The position numbers and the translations under genes are program-made. Source: Streptomyces sp. WZ-12 (GTDB lineage: Bacteria; Actinomycetota; Actinomycetes; Streptomycetales; Streptomycetaceae). Taken from it: a DNA stretch of 64,000 bases. Positions 18,434 through 29,156 of the stretch are shown in pieces. A model generated the notes under the pieces. That model was not told where the DNA came from, searched no databases, and saw nothing but the letters and a program-made list of their open reading frames with translations. The stretch is from positions 5,119,001-5,183,000 of the forward strand of contig NZ_CP118574.1 in assembly GCF_028898845.1 (NCBI RefSeq), given 5' to 3'. Within the stretch, counting starts at the first letter, position 1. The number at the start of each line of letters is the position of its first letter.

Positions 18434-18742
18434 GTGACGACCGCCAGCTCCAAGGTTGCCATCAAGCCGCTTGAGGACCGCATTGTGGTCCAGCCGCTCG
18501 ACGCCGAGCAGACCACGGCCTCGGGCCTGGTCATTCCGGACACCGCGAAGGAGAAGCCCCAGGAGGGCGTCGTCCTGGCCATCGGTCCGGGTCGCTTCGA
18601 GGACGGTAAGCGCGTCGAGCTCGACGTCAAGGTCGGCGACGTCGTTCTCTACAGCAAGTACGGCGGCACCGAGGTGAAGTACAGCGGCGAGGAGTACCTC
18701 GTCCTCTCGGCGCGCGACGTGCTCGCGATCGTCGAGAAGTAA
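18434..18742 (+). CDS. groES: Co-chaperonin GroES
   Basis: A 102-residue GroES that caps the GroEL ring. The conserved [27 protein letters not shown] segment holds the mobile loop, and [16 protein letters not shown] and [11 protein letters not shown] complete the fold. It starts at a GTG about 10 nt after GGGGGAGG. The strong upstream promoter carries two CIRCE operators, so expression should rise on heat shock when HrcA releases. A hairpin separates it from groEL1. Confidence 0.97.
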   Translation: MTTASSKVAIKPLEDRIVVQPLDAEQTTASGLVIPDTAKEKPQEGVVLAIGPGRFEDGKRVELDVKVGDVVLYSKYGGTEVKYSGEEYLVLSARDVLAIVEK

Positions 18743-18762
18743 GTCACCCGGAATTGCCCTGA

Positions 18763-20502
<1,740 letters not shown>

Positions 20503-20542
20503 CACCCCGCGCACACCCGCCGGCCACGCCCGCGCCGGCACC

Positions 20543-20580
20543 CGAGGCCCGGCCCCCACTCACCGGGGGGCCGGGCCTCG
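20543..20580 (+). terminator. Terminator of groES-groEL1
   Basis: CGAGGCCCGGCCCCC pairs with GGGGGCCGGGCCTCG around a short A/C-rich loop, 40 bp after the groEL1 stop. GC-rich, no T-tract, as common in Streptomyces. Confidence 0.75.
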
Positions 20581-20846
20581 CCCGTTGGCGCGCTGCCCGC
20601 GCGCGGCCAACGGTTCACCTGCTGACGGCCTGCCTGTCTGCCTGCCTGTCTGCCGACTCGCACCTCACCGATGACACCGAGGGCCTGTTGTTCTCGGGCC
20701 CTGTCCTGTCCGGGGCCCACCCGGGCCCTGCCAGGGCCTTGTCAGGTTCCCGTCGGGTCCTCGTCGGGCTCTCGTCCGGGTCTCGCATCAGGTTCTCGTC
20801 CAGGACTTTCGCCGGCTTCTCGCCCGGCCAAGTTGCCGTCGGATTC

Positions 20847-20897
20847 AGGCCCTTGCCATCAGGGCCTGGCCAACAGGTCCTTGCCGTCAGGACCTGA
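20847..20897. repeat. Two hairpins with covarying stems and a shared loop
   Basis: CAGGCCCT-TGCCATC-AGGGCCTG (20847-20869) and CAGGTCCT-TGCCGTC-AGGACCTG (20875-20897) repeat with a 28-bp period. The C/G to T/A difference in the stem occurs on both arms, so pairing is preserved. Confidence 0.75.
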
Positions 20898-20980
20898 CCG
20901 GGGGCGTCCTGTCGGCTTTGGGTGTCTTATCGGGCTTGCGGTATCTCGCGGAATCTCGCGATGACTCATCATGGCTCGCA

Positions 20981-21020
20981 ACGGTTCACAGCAACTTGTG
21001 ATGGTTCACAGCAATTTGTG
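20981..21020. repeat. Two tandem 20-bp units
   Basis: ACGGTTCACAGCAACTTGTG is followed directly by ATGGTTCACAGCAATTTGTG (2 differences in 20). Each unit, with the following A, contains the inverted pair TCACA/TGTGA. Confidence 0.75.
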
Positions 21021-21038
21021 ACGGATCGCGACGGCTCG

Positions 21039-22052
21039 TCAGGCCGAATGGTTCAGCTCCTCCCGATGCACCGGGGTCGCGAACGGCAGTCCTTTCCCGT
21101 ACCGCTCCAGCTCGTCCAGGGCGTGGTCGGCCATCCGGTGCAGCTCGGTGCCCAGCGAACCGGCGATGTGCGGGGTGAGCAGCACGTTCGGCAACGCGTA
21201 CAACGGCGAGTCGGCGGGCGGCAGTTCGGGCTCGGTGACGTCCAGCACCGCGGCGATCCGCTCGCTGGAGACCTCCGCCACCAGCGCGGCCTCGTCGATC
21301 AGCGAGCCGCGCGAGGTGTTGATCAGCGTCGCCCCGTTGGGCATCAGGGCCAGCTCGCGCGCGCCGATCAGGTGCCGGGTCGCGGGCACCTCCGGGGCGT
21401 GCACGCTCACCACATCGCTCCCCGCGCACAACTCCGCCAACGGAACGCGGCGCACGCCCAACAACCCCGCCTCCTCGTCGTCCACGTACGGGTCGAACAA
21501 CAACACCCGCAGCGCGAACGGGCGTAGCAATTCGATGACCCGGCGGCCTATGCGGGAGGCGCCGACGATGCCGACGGTGTGGCCGTGGTTGCCGGCGCCG
21601 TCCAGCTCGCGCAGCCAGTCGTGGGGCCGGCCGCGCAGGGCGCGGTAGCGGTGGGCGGTGTGCAACACGCGCTTGTTCGCGAACAGGATGGCGGCGAGGG
21701 TGTACTCGGCCACCGGCAACGCGTTGACGGCCGCGGCCGAGCTGACCGCGATGCCCCGCTCCCAACAGGCCGCCGTCACAAGCTGCTTGACGGAACCTGC
21801 CGCGTGCACGACCGCCCGCAGCCGGGGCGCCGCGGCTAGCACCTCGGCGGTGAGTGGCGGGGCGCCCCAGCAGGTCAGCAACACCTCGGCCTCGGCGAGG
21901 GCGGCGGCCACCTCGGGGTCCGGCGCGGCCAACTCGCGCGCGACAAGCCGGCAATCCGCCCTGGCCAGCCCCTCCAGTCGGGTCCGCTGCGCCTCCCCGA
22001 GCAGCCTCTCCGCGACCCCCGGCCCCATGGCCAAAAGCACGTCAGGACGCAT
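21039..22052 (-). CDS. D-isomer-specific 2-hydroxyacid dehydrogenase family protein
   Basis: A 337-residue protein. The NAD-binding domain holds TVGIVGASRIGRRVIELLRPF (a GxSxxGxxxxxxL variant of the Rossmann loop) and the family motifs LMPNGATLINTSRGSLIDEAAL and LTPHIAGSLGTE, giving the catalytic Arg/Glu/His set of the SerA/LdhD family. The substrate is a 2-hydroxy or 2-keto acid, not determinable here. The start is the ATG at 22052, preceded by GAGGAG 8 nt upstream; the longer open frame reads through the 40-bp repeat and is not likely translated. It is monocistronic, facing away from the SDR gene. Confidence 0.88.
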   Translation of the reverse strand: MRPDVLLAMGPGVAERLLGEAQRTRLEGLARADCRLVARELAAPDPEVAAALAEAEVLLTCWGAPPLTAEVLAAAPRLRAVVHAAGSVKQLVTAACWERGIAVSSAAAVNALPVAEYTLAAILFANKRVLHTAHRYRALRGRPHDWLRELDGAGNHGHTVGIVGASRIGRRVIELLRPFALRVLLFDPYVDDEEAGLLGVRRVPLAELCAGSDVVSVHAPEVPATRHLIGARELALMPNGATLINTSRGSLIDEAALVAEVSSERIAAVLDVTEPELPPADSPLYALPNVLLTPHIAGSLGTELHRMADHALDELERYGKGLPFATPVHREELNHSA

Positions 22053-22079
22053 CTCGCGACTCCTCTCTCGCCCCGCCGT

Positions 22080-22119
22080 GCCGGGCGCGGTCCGCTGCCT
22101 TGTGCGCCGCCGCCTCCTC
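22080..22119 (-). repeat. 40-bp dispersed element, copy 2
   Basis: An inverted copy (39 of 40 identical) of the element at 8002-8041. It lies just upstream of the hydroxyacid dehydrogenase start, so in both places the element is near the 5' end of a metabolic gene. Confidence 0.75.
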
Positions 22120-22356
22120 TTATCCGGCAACGAACGCGAGGCCGTGGGGAGTTCCACGTTCCGTTACGGATTGTAATCGGTGGGTGAGGGGTGGGGGGAG
22201 GGCTGGGGATGACGGGGCGGGCCGTGGGTGGTCAGCGGTGCGGGCACTGGGTCAGCCGTCGGGCCGGCCGGGGTGGTCGGGCGCGCGCTGCGCCAGGGGA
22301 CGCGACCGCGTGGCCGCCCCCCCCCGGCCGAGACGGCGGGAAAGTCGCCCACGGCA

Positions 22357-22387
22357 GGGGGGCTGAGTGGCAGCCCCTCAGCCCCCC
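22357..22387. terminator. Perfect 11-bp-arm hairpin
   Basis: GGGGGGCTGAG and CTCAGCCCCCC surround a 9-nt loop. No gene ends nearby on either strand, so its role may be other than termination. Confidence 0.45.
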
Positions 22388-22468
22388 GCCCGCCGAAGAT
22401 TGGGCGAGGCCACCCCAGCCACAAAACCGGGGCAGCTAACAGCGCGCCGCCACGGCCGCCACGAACCA

Positions 22469-22506
22469 CCCCACCCCACCCCACCCCACCCCCCGCCCCC
22501 CACCCC
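22469..22506 (-). other. G-quadruplex-forming motif on the minus strand
   Basis: The plus strand reads CCCC-A-CCCC-A-CCCC-A-CCCC-A-C6-G-C6-A-CCCC, so the minus strand has seven G-runs of at least four with one-base loops. It lies about 90 bp upstream of the SDR start. Confidence 0.8.
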
Positions 22507-22596
22507 GCCCACCACCAACCCACCGGCCCCGGCGGAAGGGGAACGCCACGGTGGCCGCGAGCGTGGGAAGTCCGTCAGCCCCGCTACCGTTCCGGT

Positions 22597-23370
22597 ATGA
22601 CGACTGCACTGATCACAGGAGCAACAGCCGGCATCGGCGCCGCATTCGCCCGCCGTCTCGCGAGTGACGGGCACAGCGTGGTGCTGGTGGCGCGCGACGA
22701 GAAGCGGCTGCGGGAACAGGCCACCGAACTGCACGACCGGCATGGGATCGAGGCGGAGGTGCTGAGCGCCGACCTCGCGACCGAGGACGGCATCGCCGCC
22801 GTCGAGGCCCGTTTGGCGGACCCGAAGCACCCGGTGGACCTGCTGGTCAACAACGCGGGGTTCGGCAACAAGGGCGAGTACCTCGAAGTCCCGATGGCCG
22901 ACGAGTTGACGATGTTGAAGGTGCACTGTGAAGCGGTGCTGCGGCTGACCACCGCGGCCGCGCGCGGGATGCGCGAGCGGCGCCGCGGCGCCGTGGTCAA
23001 CGTGGCGTCGGTCGCGGCGTTCGTCCCGCGCGGCACGTACGGCGCGAGCAAGGCGTGGGTCGTGCAGTTCACCCAGGGCGCGGCGCGCGACCTGGCCGGC
23101 AGCGGGGTGCGCCTGATGGCGCTGTGCCCGGGCTTCGTGCGGACCGAGTTCCACCAACGGGCCGGCATGGGGACGGACAACATTCCGGGCTGGCTGTGGC
23201 TCGACGCGGACCGGCTCGTGGACGCGGCCATGAAGGACCTGGCGCGCGGCAAGTCGCTCTCCATCCCGGACCCGCGCTACAAGGCCCTGATGGGCGCGGT
23301 GAAGCTGGCCCCGCGCGGCGTCCTCGGCGGCCTCACCTCCCGTACGGGGCGGAAGTACGGCCCGAAGTAG
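22597..23370 (+). CDS. Short-chain dehydrogenase/reductase (classical SDR)
   Basis: A 257-residue classical SDR. The cofactor loop is TGATAGIGAAFA at residues 7-18, NNAG follows near residue 85, and the catalytic S/Y/K set is in NVASVAAF and YGASK. The order fits ketoreductase-type SDRs related to DltE or YqjQ. TACCGT ends 6 nt before the ATG and there is no ribosome site, so the transcript is probably leaderless; the longer in-frame extension upstream is disregarded. It stands alone, convergent with the MOSC gene through a strong terminator. Substrate unknown. Confidence 0.88.
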   Translation: MTTALITGATAGIGAAFARRLASDGHSVVLVARDEKRLREQATELHDRHGIEAEVLSADLATEDGIAAVEARLADPKHPVDLLVNNAGFGNKGEYLEVPMADELTMLKVHCEAVLRLTTAAARGMRERRRGAVVNVASVAAFVPRGTYGASKAWVVQFTQGAARDLAGSGVRLMALCPGFVRTEFHQRAGMGTDNIPGWLWLDADRLVDAAMKDLARGKSLSIPDPRYKALMGAVKLAPRGVLGGLTSRTGRKYGPK

Positions 23371-23408
23371 GGGAGTTGGGCCTCCCGGGAGGGGACTCGG
23401 AGGGTGCT

Positions 23409-23448
23409 CCTCAGGGGCGACCCGTCAGGCGGCGGGTCGCCCCTGAGG
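23409..23448. terminator. Bidirectional terminator between SDR and MOSC genes
   Basis: Perfect 16-bp arms CCTCAGGGGCGACCCG/CGGGTCGCCCCTGAGG with an 8-nt loop lie in the 88-bp gap between converging genes. Confidence 0.85.
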
Positions 23449-23458
23449 TGTCGCAGCG

Positions 23459-24130
23459 TCAGTTCGTCGCCAGCGCCGCGTACTTGGTCGCCGAGGCCCG
23501 TGCCTCCTGGTGGAGGGGCGCGCCCGCTTCCAGGAGGCGGGGGAGGAGGTCGCGTTGCGTGGTGAGGGCGCGGAACATCAGCGCGACGGTGATGTCGTGG
23601 TCGGGTCGGTGCTCGACGCGTACGGGGTCGCCGGCGCGGATCTCGCCGGCTTCCAGGACGCGCAGGTACGCGCCGGGCACGGCGGCCTGGGTGAACCGCT
23701 TGATCCAGCCGCGTTCGTCCAGCCAGCCCTGGAACGTCCGGCAGGGGATGCGCGGTGAGGTGATCTCCAGGAGCACCTCGGGGCCGATCCGCCAGCGTTC
23801 GCCGATGCGGGCGCCGGTGATGTCGACGCCGGTGGTGGTGAGGTTCTCGCCGAACGCCCCGTTGGCCAGTTCGCGGTCCAGTTCGCGCTGCCAGTCGTCG
23901 AGGTCCTCGCGGGCGTAGGCGTAGACGGCCTGGTCGTCGCCGCCGTGGTGGCGGCGGTCGACCACCGCGTCGCCCGCGAGGCCGCTGCCGCCGACGCCCT
24001 TGGGGCCGGGGGCGGCCACCGCGACGGGCCCGTCCAGGGGGCGCTTGTCGATGCCCGTTCCACCCTCGGCTTTGGTGTGCGCGGACGGGGTGGCCCGCCC
24101 GATGTTCACGGTCAGCAGCTTCGCGTTCAT
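23459..24130 (-). CDS. MOSC-domain protein (YiiM-like)
   Basis: A 223-residue protein starting MNAKLLTVNIG. The MOSC core carries the conserved sulfur-carrying Cys in SPRIPCRTFQGWL (about residue 138) with the upstream GAFGENLTTTG and the QAVYAYAREDLDDW segment. Relatives such as E. coli YiiM use molybdenum cofactor chemistry to reduce N-hydroxylated compounds. The start at 24130 gives the family N-terminus; a longer frame adds 32 unsupported residues. It is divergent from a LysR-type regulator with only 78 bp between starts, so the regulator may control it. Confidence 0.88.
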   Translation of the reverse strand: MNAKLLTVNIGRATPSAHTKAEGGTGIDKRPLDGPVAVAAPGPKGVGGSGLAGDAVVDRRHHGGDDQAVYAYAREDLDDWQRELDRELANGAFGENLTTTGVDITGARIGERWRIGPEVLLEITSPRIPCRTFQGWLDERGWIKRFTQAAVPGAYLRVLEAGEIRAGDPVRVEHRPDHDITVALMFRALTTQRDLLPRLLEAGAPLHQEARASATKYAALATN

Positions 24131-24208
24131 GGCCGCACGGTAGGACATCAAGCTAAAGCCGGCATTCCGTTTTTCGCGGAGTATCCAAGGCGGACTTATG
24201 CTTGAGGG

Positions 24209-25120
24209 GTGATCGAAGCTCGTCATCTGCGGGTGCTGCGCGCCGTCGCCCAGACCGGTTCCTTCTCCGCCGCCGCGCGGGAGCTGGGCTGCACCCAGCC
24301 CGCGGTCAGTCAGCAGATGAAGGCCCTGGAGCAGTCCGCCGGGACGCCGCTACTGGTGCGGACCGGGCGGGAAATGCGGCTGACGCAGGCCGGCCGGGCG
24401 TTGGTGCGGCACGCGGCCGGCATCCTGGCGGGGCTGACCGCGGCCGAGGAGGAGGTCGCGGCCATCGCGGGGCTGCGGGCGGGGCGGGTGCGGCTGGTGT
24501 CGTTCCCGTCGGGCAGTTCGACGCTGGTGCCGACGGCGTTGGCCAGGATGCGGGCCGCGCACCCGGGGGTCCGGGTGTCGTTGGACGAGGCCGAACCGCC
24601 GCGCTCGATCGAGCTGTTGCGCAACGGGGACTGCGAGATCGCGCTGGCCTTCCGGTATCCGGAGGTGCGCGGCGCGGACCCGTCCGCCTGTGCGGAGTGG
24701 GAGGACCTGGTGGTCCGGCCGGTCCTGTCGGACCGGTTGGTCGGGCTGGTGCCGGACGGCCACCGACTGGCGCGGGCCGGCGCCGCCCGCTTCGCGGACC
24801 TGGCCGACGAGCCGTGGATCGCGGGCTGTCCGCGCTGCCGGACGCATCTGGTCGAGGTCTGTGAGGGGGCCGGGTTCACGCCGCGGATCGACTTCGCCAC
24901 CGATGACTATCCGGCGGTGATCGGGCTGGTCGGGGCGGGTCTCGGGGTCGCGGCGCTGCCCGAGCTGACGCTGGAGTCGGTGCGCCCCAAGGGGGCGACG
25001 GCGGTGCGGATGGAGCCGGCCGTGCACCGCGAGATCGTCGCGCTGACGCTGCCGGATCTGGCGCATGTGCCCGCGGTCGGGGCGATGCTGGACCAGCTCG
25101 CCCAGGCGCCGGGGCGCTGA
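24209..25120 (+). CDS. LysR-family transcriptional regulator
   Basis: A 303-residue LTTR: an N-terminal winged helix-turn-helix (residues 3-60; LRVLRAVAQTGSFSAAARELGCTQPAVSQQ is the signature) and a C-terminal periplasmic-binding-like effector domain (about 90-295). The GTG start lies 78 bp from the divergent MOSC gene. In that gap, ATCAAGCTAAAG (near 24148) and CTTATGCTTGAG (near 24195) form an inverted pair with 9 of 12 matching positions, a reasonable LTTR operator. The inducer is unknown. Three Cys in GCPRCRTHLVEVC of the effector domain are unusual and could make it thiol-sensitive. Confidence 0.9.
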   Translation: MIEARHLRVLRAVAQTGSFSAAARELGCTQPAVSQQMKALEQSAGTPLLVRTGREMRLTQAGRALVRHAAGILAGLTAAEEEVAAIAGLRAGRVRLVSFPSGSSTLVPTALARMRAAHPGVRVSLDEAEPPRSIELLRNGDCEIALAFRYPEVRGADPSACAEWEDLVVRPVLSDRLVGLVPDGHRLARAGAARFADLADEPWIAGCPRCRTHLVEVCEGAGFTPRIDFATDDYPAVIGLVGAGLGVAALPELTLESVRPKGATAVRMEPAVHREIVALTLPDLAHVPAVGAMLDQLAQAPGR

Positions 25121-25210
25121 CGGCCGCGGGCTCCGGAGGGGCGGGGTCCCGCGGTGCGCGGTCGTGAGTTACGCAGGAACGTTTCTTCGCTGACTGCTAC
25201 GGGGCGACGG

Positions 25211-25543
25211 TCAGGCGCCCGGCATGCTCGCGTGGCCGGGCAGTGAGCTCGCCGGGACCATCCGGTGGCGGGCCCGGCCCATGAGCTCCTCGCGCTCGTC
25301 CTCGGTGAGGCCGCCCCAGACTCCGTAGGGCTCGCGGACGGCCAGTGCATGCGCCGCGCACTGGGCCCGCACGGGGCAGCGCATGCAGACCTCCTTCGCC
25401 GACGCCTCCCGCGCGCTGCGGGCCGCTCCTCGCTCGCCCTCGGGGTGGAAGAAGAGCGAGCTGTCCACGCCACGGCAGGCGGCCAGCAACTGCCAGTCCC
25501 AGAGGTCTGCGTTCGGGCCCGGGAGGCGGGAGAAATCTGCCAT
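25211..25543 (-). CDS. whiD: WhiB-family sporulation regulator WhiD
   Basis: A 110-residue Wbl protein. Four cysteines (23, 53, 56, 62; pattern C-x29-C-x2-C-x5-C) bind a [4Fe-4S] cluster, and GVWGG at 74-78 is the turn that follows. WhiD is required for late spore maturation in Streptomyces. Identification as WhiD rather than another Wbl rests on the protein's length, N-terminus (MADFSRLPGPN) and its place divergent from bldM. The start at 25543 has GAGGGG upstream; an extension of 18 codons lacks a site. A perfect inverted repeat lies 50 bp upstream. Confidence 0.9.
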   Translation of the reverse strand: MADFSRLPGPNADLWDWQLLAACRGVDSSLFFHPEGERGAARSAREASAKEVCMRCPVRAQCAAHALAVREPYGVWGGLTEDEREELMGRARHRMVPASSLPGHASMPGA

Positions 25544-25592
25544 TGCTTGTCCCCTCGAAAGCGATGCGTATCGGGCTCGGTGCTCACGACGG

Positions 25593-25617
25593 TACATCTA
25601 CTGTCTAAGTAGATGTA
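25593..25617. promoter_or_regulatory. Perfect inverted repeat upstream of whiD
   Basis: TACATCTACT-GTCTA-AGTAGATGTA: 10-bp perfect arms in an AT-rich patch that stands out from its surroundings, 50 bp before whiD. It may be an operator or fold in the whiD leader. The rest of the 383-bp whiD-bldM gap shows the bldM promoter (25772-25799) and no gene. Confidence 0.7.
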
Positions 25618-25771
25618 AATATGACTCATTGCGAATCTAGTCGCAGTCAGCGTGAAAATGGAAGAAACAGAGCCAAATAGGGCATAGGGTGCACGCGCGG
25701 ATGCCGGCAGCTCAGTGAGTCGTCTGCGTATCCGGCTCCTCACGGAGCGTGCTGAACTCGGTCGCCGAAGC

Positions 25772-25799
25772 CGTAACTCTTTCGAGTGACCGTCGTTGA
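25772..25799 (+). promoter_or_regulatory. Sigma-BldN-type promoter of bldM
   Basis: CGTAAC (25772-25777) and CGTTGA (25794-25799), spaced by exactly 16 bp, match the promoter sequence known for sigma-BldN, including bldMp1. The predicted leader is about 120 nt. Confidence 0.9.
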
Positions 25800-25926
25800 G
25801 TGTGCGGAGGCGGTTGGCAGAGGTAGCCCTCGGGCAGGTGTCCGAGGGGTTCGTCGATCGCCCAGGTGACGATACGTACCAAGCCTGGAGGCTCAAGGTG
25901 ACGCGCATCAGCTGCGGAGGGCGGTC

Positions 25927-26538
25927 ATGACATCCGTCCTCGTCTGTGACGACTCCCCGCTTGCCCGAGAGGCGCTCCGACGGGCGGTTGCGACCGTACC
26001 CGGCGTCGAGCGCGTGACCACTGCGGCCAATGGCGAGGAGGTTCTCCGCCGCTGGGGGGCCGATCGCTCGGACCTGATCCTGATGGACGTGCGGATGCCC
26101 GGCCTCGGCGGTGTCGAGACCGTGCGCCGACTGCTGTCCGCCGATCCCGGCGCCCGGATCATCATGCTGACCGTGGCCGAGGATCTGGACGGGGTGGCGC
26201 TGGCGGTCGCCGCCGGTGCCCGCGGTTATCTCCACAAGGACGCCTCGCGCGCGGAGCTGCGCGCGACGGTGACCCAGGCGCTGGCCGATCCGACGTGGCG
26301 GCTCGCCCCGCGCCGGCTGCGGTCCGCCGAGATGGGGGCCGCGCCGACCCTCACGGCCCGGGAGATCCAGGTGTTGGAGGGCATGAGTCACGGCCGCTCC
26401 AACGCCGAGATCGGCCGTGAGCTGTTCCTGTCCGAGGACACCGTCAAGACGCACGCGCGGCGCCTGTTCAAGAAACTGGGTGCGTCCGACCGGGCGCACG
26501 CGGTGGCGCTCGGCTTCCGCTGGGGTCTGGTCCGCTGA
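25927..26538 (+). CDS. bldM: Developmental response regulator BldM
   Basis: A 203-residue NarL/FixJ-type regulator. The receiver domain (1-120) keeps Asp8/Asp9 and Asp54 (LILMDVRMPG) and Lys in YLHKDAS; the LuxR-type helix-turn-helix follows at about 135-200 (LTAREIQVLEGMSHGRSNAEIGRELFLSEDTVKTHARRLFKKL). Known BldM acts as a homodimer at one set of promoters and as a heterodimer with WhiI at another, and does not need phosphorylation of Asp54. A GGAGGG site precedes the ATG. It is divergent from whiD and driven by a sigma-BldN-type promoter. Confidence 0.95.
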   Translation: MTSVLVCDDSPLAREALRRAVATVPGVERVTTAANGEEVLRRWGADRSDLILMDVRMPGLGGVETVRRLLSADPGARIIMLTVAEDLDGVALAVAAGARGYLHKDASRAELRATVTQALADPTWRLAPRRLRSAEMGAAPTLTAREIQVLEGMSHGRSNAEIGRELFLSEDTVKTHARRLFKKLGASDRAHAVALGFRWGLVR

Positions 26539-26575
26539 ACCGTCGTGACGTGCAGAGATGCGGGGGAATGAAGAT

Positions 26576-26601
26576 CCCCGCCCGCCCTGTGGCGGGCGGG
26601 G
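26576..26601 (+). terminator. Terminator of bldM
   Basis: CCCCGCCCGCC/GGCGGGCGGGG with a CTGT loop, 37 bp after the bldM stop. No T-tract. Confidence 0.7.
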
Positions 26602-26817
26602 CGGCATGGCTTCCCGCACTCCGCCCGGTGCCACGGCGGCCCGATTACCCGCGCGGTGCCGCATCCTTGAGGCATGGAGTTCCTCGGGGACGGGTCGGTC
26701 GGGCACGAGGGGAGGGCGCACGAGATGACTGCCGGCGCACCTGCCGCGCATAACGCTTCAGTGCACAAGCGTGGACCTGATGCCGCGGATCGCGTGGCGT
26801 CAAGGCACCATGGTCCG

Positions 26818-27393
26818 ATGCGCGATGACGGGAAGCAGGAGATCGGCGCTCTCGTCGCACGCGCCGTCGAAGGAGACCGGCAGGCCACCCATGACCTGCT
26901 GGCCCACGTGCATCCACTCGCCCTGCGCTACTGCCGCACCCGGCTCTCCCGGCTGCCCGGCGACGCCCGGCACTTCGTCGAGGACCTGGCGCAGGAGGTC
27001 TGTGTCGCGGTGCTGTGCGCACTGCCCCGCTACCGCGACACCGGGAAGCCCTTCGAGGCGTTCGTCTTCGCCATCGCCGGTCACAAGGTCGCCGATCTGC
27101 AGCGGGCCGCGATGCGGCACCCGGGCAGCACGGCGGTGCCGTCGGACGAGATGCCCGAGCAGCCGGACGATTCGCTGGGCCCCGAGGAGCGGGCGCTGCT
27201 GAGCAGCGACGCCGAGTGGGCCAAGAAGCTGTTGGCCAATCTGCCCGAGCACCAGCGGGAGCTGGTGCTGTTGCGGGTGGCGGTGGGGCTGACGGCGGAG
27301 GAGACCGGGCAGATGCTGGGGATGTCGCCGGGCGCGGTGCGGGTCGCCCAACACCGGGCGCTGAGCAGGCTGCGGGCGCTGGCCGAGCAGTAG
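26818..27393 (+). CDS. shbA: ECF sigma factor ShbA
   Basis: A 191-residue ECF sigma factor from the ATG at 26818. Region 2 ([24 protein letters not shown], then [22 protein letters not shown]) and region 4 ([45 protein letters not shown]) are complete. Its position between bldM and guaB is that of the Streptomyces sigma factor that drives the principal sigma gene hrdB. Starts at 26725 (with a GGGAGG site) or 26674 would add 31 or 48 residues with no domain; the 26725 start has the better ribosome site, so the N-terminus is open. Confidence 0.88.
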   Translation: MRDDGKQEIGALVARAVEGDRQATHDLLAHVHPLALRYCRTRLSRLPGDARHFVEDLAQEVCVAVLCALPRYRDTGKPFEAFVFAIAGHKVADLQRAAMRHPGSTAVPSDEMPEQPDDSLGPEERALLSSDAEWAKKLLANLPEHQRELVLLRVAVGLTAEETGQMLGMSPGAVRVAQHRALSRLRALAEQ

Positions 27394-27539
27394 GCCGCGG
27401 TGGGCGCGGGGCCGTATTTCCTGGTGGGCGTTGCCGTCGCGCGGCGGGAAGTCGCCGTAGGAACGTACGGGTGATGAGCCCCTCATTGCTCGTGGGTTAG
27501 GACACTCCACAAGGCCGTTAGCATGGGAGTCCGCGCTGA

Positions 27540-29066
<1,527 letters not shown>

Positions 29067-29093
29067 ACGGCTCTCCGTAAGGGAGTAGCGGCC

Positions 29094-29139
29094 GGATGCG
29101 CCCCCAGTCTTCCCCGTCGGGGATACTGGGGGCGTATCC
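29094..29139 (+). terminator. Long hairpin between guaB and the guaB3-like gene
   Basis: GGATGCGCCCCCAGT (29094-29108) pairs with ACTGGGGGCGTATCC (29125-29139), one mismatch in 15, and the loop holds a further CCCCGTCGGGG. It ends 17 nt before the next start codon, so it could terminate guaB transcripts or affect translation of the next gene. Confidence 0.65.
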
Positions 29140-29156
29140 GTAGGAAGGCAGAACCA

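Larger units (their letters stand above)
20581..21038. other. Gene-free region with degenerate repeats
   Basis: About 460 bp between the groEL1 terminator and the stop of the hydroxyacid dehydrogenase hold no credible ORF. It contains a TGCCTGTC microrepeat near 20630-20650, many short pyrimidine-rich repeats (variants of TTCTCGTCCGG), two related hairpins and a 20-bp tandem repeat. Base composition is clearly lower in GC than the neighbouring genes. Confidence 0.6.
22158..22596. other. Gene-free intergenic region with hairpin and G-quadruplex motif
   Basis: About 440 bp between two divergent genes, strongly strand-biased (C-rich on +, G-rich on -). It holds one perfect hairpin (22357-22387), a C4A repeat tract (22469-22506) and, near its right end, the TACCGT box (22585-22590) that precedes the SDR start. 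No ORF here is credible. Confidence 0.6.
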
